Shown piece by piece: positions 57,588 through 64,000 of a DNA stretch of 64,000 nt. The number at the start of each line of letters is the position of its first letter. Position 1 is the first letter of the stretch. The notes under the pieces were generated by a model that searched no databases, was not told the DNA's origin, and saw only the letters and a program-made list of their open reading frames with translations. Source of the stretch: Streptomyces smaragdinus (GTDB taxonomy: Bacteria > Actinomycetota > Actinomycetes > Streptomycetales > Streptomycetaceae); the NCBI RefSeq assembly GCF_009604385.1, contig NZ_WEGJ01000002.1:310001-374000 (forward strand). The letters run 5' to 3'. The position numbers were made by a program, and so were the translations under genes.

Positions 57588-57658
57588 GGACCTCAGCCTC
57601 TCCTCGCCCGTGGGCCGCGGGGAAAGACCAAAAGACTCTGGATCTATAGTCCCCGGGT

Positions 57659-58708
57659 ATGAGTGAGCTGGAAGTACGGGAGCTGCGGTACTTCGTCGCG
57701 GTCGCCGAGGAGCTGAACTTCAGCCGGGCCGCGCAGCGCCTGGGGATGGCGCAGCCTCCGCTGTCCAAGGCGATCGCCCGGATGGAGTCCCGGCTCGGCG
57801 TGCGCCTGCTGGAGCGCACCACCCGTCAGGTGCGCCTGACCGCCGCCGGTCAGGTGCTGCTCGAGCAGGCCCGGGTCGCGGTCGACGCGGTGCACGCGGC
57901 GGGCCGGCGTGCGAGCCGGGCCGGTCGGCCGACGCCCCGGCTCGTTGTGGCGGTCAAGCCGGGCGGCGACGGCGGGCTGCTGCGGGAGATCCTCGTTGCG
58001 TACCGGGGAAGAGGTTCGCAGCTGCCGCCGCCCGAGGTCGTCGTCGGCGGCAGTGGGGAGCCGGTCGCGATGCTGCGGGACGGGCGTGCCGATGTGGCGC
58101 TGCTGCGCAGCCCGTTCGACGGTCGGGGGCTGGATTCCGAGACGCTGATGGTCGAGCCGCGGCTGGCCGTTCTCCCGGCCGCGCACCGGCTGGCCGGACG
58201 CCGGCAGCTGCGGCTGACCGACCTCGAGGGCGAATCGATCCCGCGCTGGAAGGGGGCTGCCCCTTCCGCCGTCGCCTACTACACGGGACGCGACGGAGCC
58301 GAGTCGGGCCCGGCGCCGGCCGGCGCTCCCGAGGGGCCGCTCGTGGCCGGCGTCGAGCAGCTCCTGGAGGTGGTCGCGCTGGGCCAGGCGGTGGCGTTCC
58401 TGTCGCTCTCCACGACCGAGCGCTACCAGCGCCCGGACATCGCGTACCGGCCGGTCAGCGGCCTCAGCCCCAGCGCGGTCGTGGTCGCCTGGCCGGAGAC
58501 CTCGCGATCCCCGGCCGTCGCCGCCTTCGTCCGGGCCGCCCACGACGTCGCCGCTCACCGTCCCGGCCATGTGGATGAGGCCGTGCGACATCGCCACCGT
58601 CAGGAGGACGGGCGCACTGCAGCCGCGACGGTGGCCCGAACCGTCCCGGATTACTGCGGGGAGTCAGGCGCTCCGGGTCCGCAGGAGGTTGATCACCGTC
58701 ACCCGTAG
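57659..58708 (+). CDS. LysR-family regulator
   Basis: 349 residues. LRYFVAVAEELNFSRAAQRL then GMAQPPLSKAIARMESRLGV is the LTTR winged helix at residues 8-60. The periplasmic-binding-like sensor covers 95-300 (ADVALLRSPFDGRGLDSETL). The last 50 residues are an unusual tail that overlaps the end of the convergent MaoC gene by 45 bases; a stop was probably lost. The gap to the SDR gene contains CAAAAGACTCTGGATCTATAG, which may hold the LTTR box. Confidence 0.9.
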   Translation: MSELEVRELRYFVAVAEELNFSRAAQRLGMAQPPLSKAIARMESRLGVRLLERTTRQVRLTAAGQVLLEQARVAVDAVHAAGRRASRAGRPTPRLVVAVKPGGDGGLLREILVAYRGRGSQLPPPEVVVGGSGEPVAMLRDGRADVALLRSPFDGRGLDSETLMVEPRLAVLPAAHRLAGRRQLRLTDLEGESIPRWKGAAPSAVAYYTGRDGAESGPAPAGAPEGPLVAGVEQLLEVVALGQAVAFLSLSTTERYQRPDIAYRPVSGLSPSAVVVAWPETSRSPAVAAFVRAAHDVAAHRPGHVDEAVRHRHRQEDGRTAAATVARTVPDYCGESGAPGPQEVDHRHP

Positions 58709-59152
58709 TACCGGGTCACCGGCCCGGTCGACGAGTTCGGCGAGGGTGCGGACGATGCCGCGGCCGGGGTCGGAGCGCGAGCGCCGGGTGTCGAGCGTGT
58801 GGAGCCGAAGGCGCAGGCGGTCGCCGGGGCGTACGGGCTTGAGCCAGCGCAGTTCGTCGACTCCGGGGCTTCCCAGGCTGGCCACGGTCGACAGGTAGTG
58901 CTCGGCGAACAGCCGCATCATCAGCGCGGTCGTGTGCCAGCCGCTGGCGATCAGGCCCCCGAAGGGACCGTTCTTGGCCTCGACCGGGTCGGCGTGGAAG
59001 GTCTGCGGGTCGTATTGGACGGCGAAACCGACGATCTCCTCCTCGGTCACCGTGACGCTCCCGAACTCGTAGCGTGCTCCGGCGGTGTAGTCCTCGAAGT
59101 AGCGCTCGTCGATCGGTGTGGCGAATTCGCTGACGGCAGTGCTGGGTTCCAC
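58664..59152 (-). CDS. MaoC-type (R)-specific hydratase-like protein
   Basis: 162 residues in a hot-dog fold. YFEDYTAGARYEFGSVTVTE opens the domain; the catalytic Asp/His pair is in YDPQTFHADPVEAKNGPFGG, the helix continues LIASGWHTTALMMRLFAEHY, and ELRWLKPVRPGDRLRLRL forms the late strands. By family it hydrates enoyl-CoA or a related thioester. It sits behind the LysR gene on the opposite strand. Confidence 0.9.
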   Translation of the reverse strand: MEPSTAVSEFATPIDERYFEDYTAGARYEFGSVTVTEEEIVGFAVQYDPQTFHADPVEAKNGPFGGLIASGWHTTALMMRLFAEHYLSTVASLGSPGVDELRWLKPVRPGDRLRLRLHTLDTRRSRSDPGRGIVRTLAELVDRAGDPVLRVTVINLLRTRSA

Positions 59153-59364
59153 GGCTGTTCCTCGTTCGCTCGCGGCCGGTCCGGCGTCGATGCCGGACCG
59201 GCCGGTGATGTTGTGTCTGCGATCAAGCCTGTTGCAGACGCTGTCTACATGACAGTGAATGCGGGACTCAAGGGGGGCTGGTTTTGTGCCCGGCGGCAGG
59301 GCGGTGGCCCGACCGAGGCAAGATTGGACTTGGCAGTCCTATTTTTGCGTCACATGGTTGGACT

Positions 59365-59788
59365 GTGAAGTCCATTCTGCGTGGCTCCCGCCGCACCGGT
59401 GCTGTGCTGGGTCGTCCTGTCGGTGTCCGCGGCCATGTGGGTACGGACCAGCTCGGGGTGAGCTGGGTGCTGGTCGCCGTCATGCTGTGTCTGACGGCGG
59501 GAAGCGTCGTCGGCACGCTGGCGTCGGGCCTGCCCCTGCTGGTCCTCGGGCGCGTGCTCCAGGGCTGGCGTACGTCCCGCGCACCGGGACCGCGGGCCCC
59601 GGGATCCTCGCCTCCGGCACCACCGGCACCGGAGCGCCCGGCGAAGGCGGCTACACGCGGCGTTCGCCGTACTGGCCGTCGCGGCGGGCCTCGTCTCCTG
59701 CCTGCTCATCCCCGCCGGCACGACCGGCGAGGTCCGGGTCCCCGGCCGGCGCGACACCGGACTGGTCCCCGCCGAACCCACTCGGTGA
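59365..59788 (+). pseudogene. Decayed MFS exporter gene
   Basis: Three short pieces in different frames match a DHA2-like MFS protein: VAPAAPVLCWVVLSVSAAMW (helix 1) near 59380; GTDQLGVSWVLVAVMLCLTA with SGLPLLVLGRVLQG (helices 2-4) at 59436-59567; and HAAFAVLAVAAGLVSCLLIP (last helix) with a tail to TGA 59786-59788. About 350 residues are missing. Starts and reading order are gone, so no product is expected. Confidence 0.62.
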
Positions 59789-59824
59789 TCCCCGCCGAGA
59801 ACACGCAAGCAAAGGATCACGCTC

Positions 59825-60268
59825 ATGACTCTCCCCCCGCGCTCCGACCTCGATCAGATCCGTGAACTCAAGGCCCGCTACGTCCGCTTCGCGGACCTCA
59901 AGCAGTGGGAGGCGGTCGGCGAACTGTTCACCGACGACGCCGTGATGAGCTTCCACGACGTGGACGGCAGCCTGGCCAACCAGGTGGCGGCGGCGGACTT
60001 CGCCCGGGTCGTCGGCGGCCGGGTGGGGGCGGGGCAGCCCGTCCACCATCTGTTCTCGTACGAGATCGAGTTCACGTCCGACTCCACGGCCACCGGTGTG
60101 TGGGCCATGGAAGATCTCGTCTTCCACGACCGCTCGGCACACCCCGAGGCCCCGTTCTCCCGTATGCACGGCTTCGGCCACTACCACGACACGTACCGCA
60201 AGGTGGACGGCGTCTGGCGCATCGCCGGCACCAGACTGACCCGGCTCCGCCTCGAGTACGCGGGCTGA
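59825..60268 (+). CDS. SnoaL-like (NTF2-fold) protein
   Basis: 147 residues. LDQIRELKARYVRFADLKQW then EAVGELFTDDAVMSFHDVDG is the SnoaL_4-type start; GVWAMEDLVFHDRSAHPEAP and FGHYHDTYRKVDGVWRIAGT the later strands. The cone-shaped pocket fold occurs in polyketide cyclases, dehydratases and isomerases. ATG 59825 with AAAGGATCAC upstream. Ends before a strong hairpin shared with the next, convergent gene. Confidence 0.88.
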   Translation: MTLPPRSDLDQIRELKARYVRFADLKQWEAVGELFTDDAVMSFHDVDGSLANQVAAADFARVVGGRVGAGQPVHHLFSYEIEFTSDSTATGVWAMEDLVFHDRSAHPEAPFSRMHGFGHYHDTYRKVDGVWRIAGTRLTRLRLEYAG

Positions 60269-60277
60269 CACGCACGA

Positions 60278-60307
60278 GCCGGGCACAGGGGCGCCCCCGT
60301 GCCCGGC
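60278..60307. terminator. Bidirectional terminator between two convergent genes
   Basis: GCCGGGCAC (60278-60286) and GTGCCCGGC (60299-60307) are exact arms, and the inner AGGGG/CCCCC adds pairs with one mismatch. On the plus strand CTTTT follows after a few bases. It lies 10 bases after one stop codon and 11 before the other. Confidence 0.8.
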
Positions 60308-60317
60308 CGGACGCTTT

Positions 60318-61754
60318 TCAACCCCGGTAGGTCTCCAGCAGACGCAGCCAGATCTCACTGATCGTGGGGAACGGCGGGACCGCGTGCCAGAGCCGGTCGA
60401 CGGGGACTTCGCCGGCGACGGCGATGGTGGCGGACTGCAGGAGCTCCGCGACGCCCGGCCCCGCGAAGGTGACGCCCACGACCGTCCGCCGCTCGGGATC
60501 CACCAGCATCCGGGCCGTGCCGCGATAGCCGGGGTGGTGCTGGACGGCGCCGGCGACCCGGCCGATCTCGTAGTCGACGACATCGACGCGCCGCCCGGTG
60601 CGCTCCGCCTCGACGGTGGTCAGACCGACGGCGGCGATCTCGGGGTCGGTGAAGACGACCTGCGGGACGGCGTCGTTGTCCGCGGTGGCGCGGTGGGCGC
60701 TCCAGGCGGCGGTGTCCTGGGGTGTGCCCTGGGCCCGGGCCGCGATGACGGCGCCCGCGATACGGGCCTGGTACTTGCCCTGGTGGGTGAGCAGGGCGCG
60801 GTGGTTGACGTCGCCGACCGCGTAGAGCCAGGGGCCGTCGGTCATGTCGACGGTGAGGGAGTCGTCGACGTCGAGCCAGCTGCCGGGGGTGAGGCCGACG
60901 GTCTCCAGGCCGATGTCGGCGGTACGGGGGGCGCGGCCGGTGGCGAACAGGATCTCGTCGGCGGTGAGTCGGGAGCCGTCGGAGAGCGTGACGCGCACCT
61001 CGCCCTGCGGGTCGCGGGACGCGGCGACCACGGTGGCGTCGAAGCGCAGGTCGGCGCCGGCCTCCCGCAGCCGCTCGGCGACGAGTTCACCGGCGAAGGG
61101 CTCCATGCGGGCCAGCAGCCGGCTCCCGCGGGCGACGAGCGTGACGTGGCTGCCCAGGGCCTGCCAGGCGGTGGCCATCTCGGTGGCGACCACGCCCCCG
61201 CCCACGACGACCAGCCGCCCGGGCACGGCCTTGGCGCTGGTGGCCTCCCGGCTGGTCCACGGGCGCAGCGCCTCGAGCCCGGGCAGGTCCGGCAGCGCGG
61301 CCCCGCTGCCGGTGCACACGGCCACGGCGTGGCGGGCCTCGAGCAGGACGGTGGCGCCGTCGGGCGTCTGCACGCTGACCCGGCGGGGGCCGTCGAGCCG
61401 TCCGTGCCCGCGTACCAGCTCGATACCGGCCGACTTCAGCCACGCGACCTGGCCCGCGTCGCTCCAGTTGTCGACCATGGCGTCGCGGTGCGCCAGCACC
61501 GCCCGCGCGTCCAGCGGCCCGGCGACCGCCGGGTTCAGCCCCGGCACCCTGGCGGCGTCGGCGCGCAGCAGGACGGGCCGCAGCAGCGCCTTGCTGGGCT
61601 CGCAGGCCCAGTACGAGCATTCGCCGCCGGCGAGCTCGTTCTCCACGATCACGGTGCTCAGACCTGCGGCGACGGTACGGTCGGCGACGTTCTCACCGAC
61701 CGGGCCGGCTCCGATGACCACGACGTCGTAGGTGCGGGTGTCTGTACTCGGCAC
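60318..61754 (-). CDS. FAD-dependent pyridine nucleotide-disulfide oxidoreductase (Lpd/mercuric-reductase-like)
   Basis: 478 residues. FAD loop DVVVIGAGPVGENVADRTVA; redox Cys pair C-x4-C in GGECSYWACEPSKALL, which is the class I arrangement with two of the usual residues changed; NAD(P) loop LVVVGGGVVATEMATAWQAL; FAD2 LYAVGDVNHRALLTHQGKYQ; dimer domain with HPGYRGTARMLVDPERRTVV and WHAVPPFPTISEIW. The late His and Glu of the active dyad are in HAVPPFPTISE. It reduces a disulfide, quinone or metal substrate in the cytoplasm. It follows a VOC gene on the same strand with an intergenic hairpin. Confidence 0.9.
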   Translation of the reverse strand: MPSTDTRTYDVVVIGAGPVGENVADRTVAAGLSTVIVENELAGGECSYWACEPSKALLRPVLLRADAARVPGLNPAVAGPLDARAVLAHRDAMVDNWSDAGQVAWLKSAGIELVRGHGRLDGPRRVSVQTPDGATVLLEARHAVAVCTGSGAALPDLPGLEALRPWTSREATSAKAVPGRLVVVGGGVVATEMATAWQALGSHVTLVARGSRLLARMEPFAGELVAERLREAGADLRFDATVVAASRDPQGEVRVTLSDGSRLTADEILFATGRAPRTADIGLETVGLTPGSWLDVDDSLTVDMTDGPWLYAVGDVNHRALLTHQGKYQARIAGAVIAARAQGTPQDTAAWSAHRATADNDAVPQVVFTDPEIAAVGLTTVEAERTGRRVDVVDYEIGRVAGAVQHHPGYRGTARMLVDPERRTVVGVTFAGPGVAELLQSATIAVAGEVPVDRLWHAVPPFPTISEIWLRLLETYRG

Positions 61755-61788
61755 GGATGCTCCTGGAATTGATAGTGGTGAAAGGCGG

Positions 61789-61833
61789 GCGCCCGGGGAA
61801 CGAACGGAGGTACCCGAACCGTCCCCCGGGCGC
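61789..61833 (-). terminator. Intercistronic hairpin between VOC and oxidoreductase genes
   Basis: GCGCCCGGGG (61789-61798) and CCCCGGGCGC (61824-61833) are perfect 10-base arms with a 25-base loop that contains an ACGGAGG-like run. It starts 14 bases past the VOC stop and ends 35 bases before the oxidoreductase start. It could be a partial terminator or an mRNA-processing stem. Confidence 0.5.
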
Positions 61834-61846
61834 AGGACGCCATCGG

Positions 61847-62293
61847 TCAGCGGCCGGGCAGGCGCTCGGTGATCTCCTGGAGGACCCAGCCGTTGCCGTC
61901 GGGGTCGGTGAACGAGGCGAAGGAGCCGTAGCTGGCGCGCTCCGGGTGCGCTCCGGCGACCCGGCCCGCCCCACCGGCCTGGTGGAAGATCCCGGTGGTG
62001 TCGTGGAAGGGGGCGCTGATGTCGAGGCCCCGGTCGGCGAGTTCCCGGCGTGCCTCCTCGATGTCGGAGACGATCAGGTGCAGGCCCTGCACCGAGCCCG
62101 GCCGGGCGTCGCTGACGCCGTCGCCGAGGATGACCGAGCAGGCCGAGCCGGGCGGGGTCACCTGGACGACCCGGTATCCGTCGTGCACGGGGAAGTCGGC
62201 GTCGAGGCGGAAGCCGAGCTGCTCGGTGTAGAAGTCCCGGGCCCTGTCGACGTCGGAGACGGGGAGGACGACGACTTCGAGTTTCAGGTCCAT
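61847..62293 (-). CDS. VOC-superfamily protein (glyoxalase-like)
   Basis: 148 residues. MDLKLEVVVLPVSDVDRARD then FYTEQLGFRLDADFPVHDGY is a standard VOC start; VQGLHLIVSDIEEARRELAD and SFASFTDPDGNGWVLQEIT the second module. It keeps His and Glu positions of metal-binding members. Middle gene of a minus-strand group: broken hydrolase, this gene (43 bases later), oxidoreductase. Confidence 0.88.
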   Translation of the reverse strand: MDLKLEVVVLPVSDVDRARDFYTEQLGFRLDADFPVHDGYRVVQVTPPGSACSVILGDGVSDARPGSVQGLHLIVSDIEEARRELADRGLDISAPFHDTTGIFHQAGGAGRVAGAHPERASYGSFASFTDPDGNGWVLQEITERLPGR

Positions 62294-62336
62294 GGCAGTG
62301 GTCTCGCTTTCGTTCCGGGGTGGTTGGTGGCTCGGA

Positions 62337-63183
62337 TCAGTGCGTGCGGGTCGCCCTCGCGGCCTCTTCGATGACGCGGGTGACTAGGTCCGGATGGGAG
62401 ACGGCCACGGAGTGGGAGGCGGCGACCTCGGTGACGCGGGCGTGGGCGCGGGCCGCCATGAACCGCTGGACGGCGGCGGGGATGTTGAGGTCCCGGGTGG
62501 TGACGATGCCCCAGCTGGGGATGGCCTTCCAGGCCGCGGTGGTGGCCTTCTCCTCCAGTGCGGCCCGGGCGATGGGCCGCTGGGTGACGGCCGCGAGTTC
62601 GGCCCGGTCACGGGGGACGTCCGCGGCGAACTGGTGGCGGAACTTGTCCTGCTGGATGTAGAGGTCCGTTCCGGTGGTGCCGTCGGGGGCGGTGGTCGTG
62701 ACGGGGTCGAGGGCGTCGGGCAGGGTGGAGCCGGGGTACTTGTCGGTGAGCTCCAGGGCGGTCTCACCGGGGGCGGGGAGGAACGCGGCCACGTAGACGA
62801 GGGCCTTGACCTGCTCGTCACCCGCGGCGGCCGTGCTGATGACGGAGCCTCCGTAGGAGTGGCCGACGAGGATCTTGGGCCCTTGGACGTGGTCGAGGAC
62901 CGTACGCAGGGCCGCGGCGTCCCCGGCCGGGCCGCGCAGCGTGTTGGCGGCGGCGAGGACCGGGTAGCCGTCGGCGCGCAGGCGTGAGATCACGTCGTTC
63001 CAGCTGGAGGAGTGCGTGCTCGAGCACGACGGTGGGCTTGGCCGGGCTCTTTCCCGTGGTGGCGCCGGCGACGTCGGTGACGGCGAAGGTCGTGAGCGCG
63101 ATGCCTGCGGCGAGTGCCGATGCCACGGCGATGGTTCCGCGTCGTCGGTTCGGTCCGGTGGCCGCGGAGTTGTTTTTGGGTAT
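62337..63183 (-). pseudogene. Secreted alpha/beta hydrolase gene with lost start codon and a frameshift
   Basis: The main frame from about 63030 down to 62337 reads SSSWNDVISRLRADGYPV, the nucleophile elbow ILVGHSYGGSVISTAAAG and a terminal ASHSVAVSHPDLVTRVIEEA. The expected N-terminal signal peptide (RRRGTIAVASALAAGIALTT) is in another frame, joined at TVVLEHA near 63025 where HGAFADSSSW-type sequence should be; an 11-base loss would explain the shift. At 63181-63183 the codon before PKNNSAATG is ATA eight bases after GGAGGGGG, so the ATG start has probably mutated too. Confidence 0.68.
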
Positions 63184-63422
63184 AAGGGTCCCCCTCCAGA
63201 TATGTGTGTGGTGACAGAAACCCACATCGAGTCACCTGTCGGTACGGTGATTACACATGTGCTTCGGAGTAGAAGTGGTGCCCTCACTTTTGCCGGTGTC
63301 GTCGCGCGTCGCATCAGTCAGTTGACGGTCCGTCGTTCGGTACGAACGGAAATCGCGGCCGTCTTGTCGGCGCGGAAAGGGAGGGAAGGCAATGCATGGG
63401 TGCGGCCGGTGCCGGGCCGCGT

Positions 63423-63444
63423 GCCGGGGGGCGTGCCCCCCGGC
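63423..63444 (-). terminator. Compact 10-bp stem downstream of msrA
   Basis: GCCGGGGGGC (63423-63432), loop GT, GCCCCCCGGC (63435-63444). It lies 20 bases past the msrA stop. Very stable GC stem, no T-run. Confidence 0.72.
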
Positions 63445-63463
63445 GGCGAGCGGGGTCGGGCCG

Positions 63464-63979
63464 TCAGGCCTGCGTGCGCTTGGGCAGGCGCCAGTTGGGG
63501 CGCGGGAAGTGGCAGGTGTAGCCGTCGGGGTAGCGCTGGAGGTAGTCCTGGTGCTCGGGCTCGGCCTCCCAGAACGGCCCGGCGGGCACCACCTCGGTCA
63601 CCACGGGCCCCGGCCACAGGCCGGACGCGTCGACGTCCTTGATCGTGTCCTCGGCGACGGCCTGCTGCTCGTCGTCGACGTAGAAGATCGCCGAGCGGTA
63701 GCTGCTGCCGATGTCGTTGCCCTGCCGGTCCTTCGTGCTCGGGTTGTGGATCTGGAAGAAGAACTCCAGGATCGTGCGGTAGTCGGTCAGGGCGGGGTCG
63801 TAGGTGATCTCGATCGACTCGGCGTGTCCGTCGTGGCGCCGGTAGGTCGGGTCAGCGATCTCGCCGCCGCTGTATCCGACCCTCGTGTCCACGACGCCGG
63901 GCTGCCGCCGGAACAGCTCCTCCATGCCCCAGAAGCAACCGCCCGCCAGCAAGGCCTTCTTCTTGCCGCTGCTCATCAC
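63464..63979 (-). CDS. msrA: Peptide methionine sulfoxide reductase A
   Basis: 171 residues. The active-site motif [19 protein letters not shown] has the catalytic Cys at about residue 15; [20 protein letters not shown] then [20 protein letters not shown] and [20 protein letters not shown] are diagnostic of Msr[11 protein letters not shown] near the end has one further Cys, so the enzyme is a one- or two-Cys resolving type. It reduces methionine-S-sulfoxide in proteins using thioredoxin. ATG 63979 or 63976 are both possible. No msrB in the window. Confidence 0.96.
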   Translation of the reverse strand: MMSSGKKKALLAGGCFWGMEELFRRQPGVVDTRVGYSGGEIADPTYRRHDGHAESIEITYDPALTDYRTILEFFFQIHNPSTKDRQGNDIGSSYRSAIFYVDDEQQAVAEDTIKDVDASGLWPGPVVTEVVPAGPFWEAEPEHQDYLQRYPDGYTCHFPRPNWRLPKRTQA

Positions 63980-64000
63980 GTCACCGTCTTTCGCGTGTTT

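Noticed and set aside
1..64000. tRNA, rRNA or CRISPR features
   Set aside because: No cloverleaf-like sequence ending in CCA context, no rRNA segments, and no short direct-repeat/spacer array were seen on reading both strands; a tRNA scan could not be run.

Overview
The window reads as actinobacterial chromosome, most likely Streptomyces: very high G+C, third-codon-position bias, frequent GTG starts, dense MarR/TetR/MerR/XRE regulators, a class I terpene cyclase, a GH25 lysozyme and IS debris. No rRNA, tRNA or CRISPR array was seen. The pattern (many one-off regulator/enzyme pairs, many decayed genes, two copies of one insertion element) suggests an accessory, possibly subtelomeric region.

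Layout. 0-4.2 kb: a MarR regulator divergent from an FMN-reductase/GNAT fusion, a membrane protein, two decayed genes (DUF998, DUF1963-like) and a VOC protein. 4.2-6.9 kb: a prenyltransferase-like gene cut in two by a TnpB-carrying element; a second copy sits at 18.5-20.3 kb. 7.2-18.2 kb: a binding-protein-like gene, an S51 peptidase, a GH25 lysozyme, a broken PP2C-like gene, a MarR/MFS pair, an Imm7 immunity protein, a methyltransferase and an MFS/MerR pair. 20.3-25.2 kb: an alpha/beta hydrolase, an S24-like protein, GNAT, SUKH, HAD and TetR genes, the last beside a long perfect palindrome.

25.5-30.8 kb: a striking small locus. A 1025-residue protein ending in a papain-like protease domain is followed at once by a chagasin-like protease inhibitor and a protein of unknown fold, then a convergent thioredoxin-like gene and a peptidoglycan-binding protein. 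30.9-34.2 kb: a terpene synthase and an XRE regulator/partner pair, both of which carry a TTA (bldA-type) leucine codon. 34.4-47.2 kb: TetR/amidase and TetR/MFS pairs with clear operators, a secreted repeat protein, MerR, MarR, SAM-methyltransferase, SDR, PhyH-type oxygenase and AraC/GyrI-like genes.

47.4-54.9 kb: the best candidate for an undescribed system. In 7.5 kb there are a DUF1826 protein, a glycosyltransferase, a GNAT/prolyl-4-hydroxylase-like fusion, a sulfotransferase/2OG-Fe(II) oxygenase fusion, an Asp/Asn-beta-hydroxylase-like protein, a polysaccharide pyruvyl transferase-like protein and a DUF6492-like protein, tightly packed on both strands with overlaps. They look like tailoring enzymes for a hydroxylated, sulfated, pyruvylated glycan or glycosylated peptide, but no core synthase is visible. 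54.9-64 kb: XRE-cupin/epoxide hydrolase, SDR/LysR/MaoC, a decayed MFS, a SnoaL-like protein, a flavin disulfide reductase, VOC, a broken secreted hydrolase and msrA.
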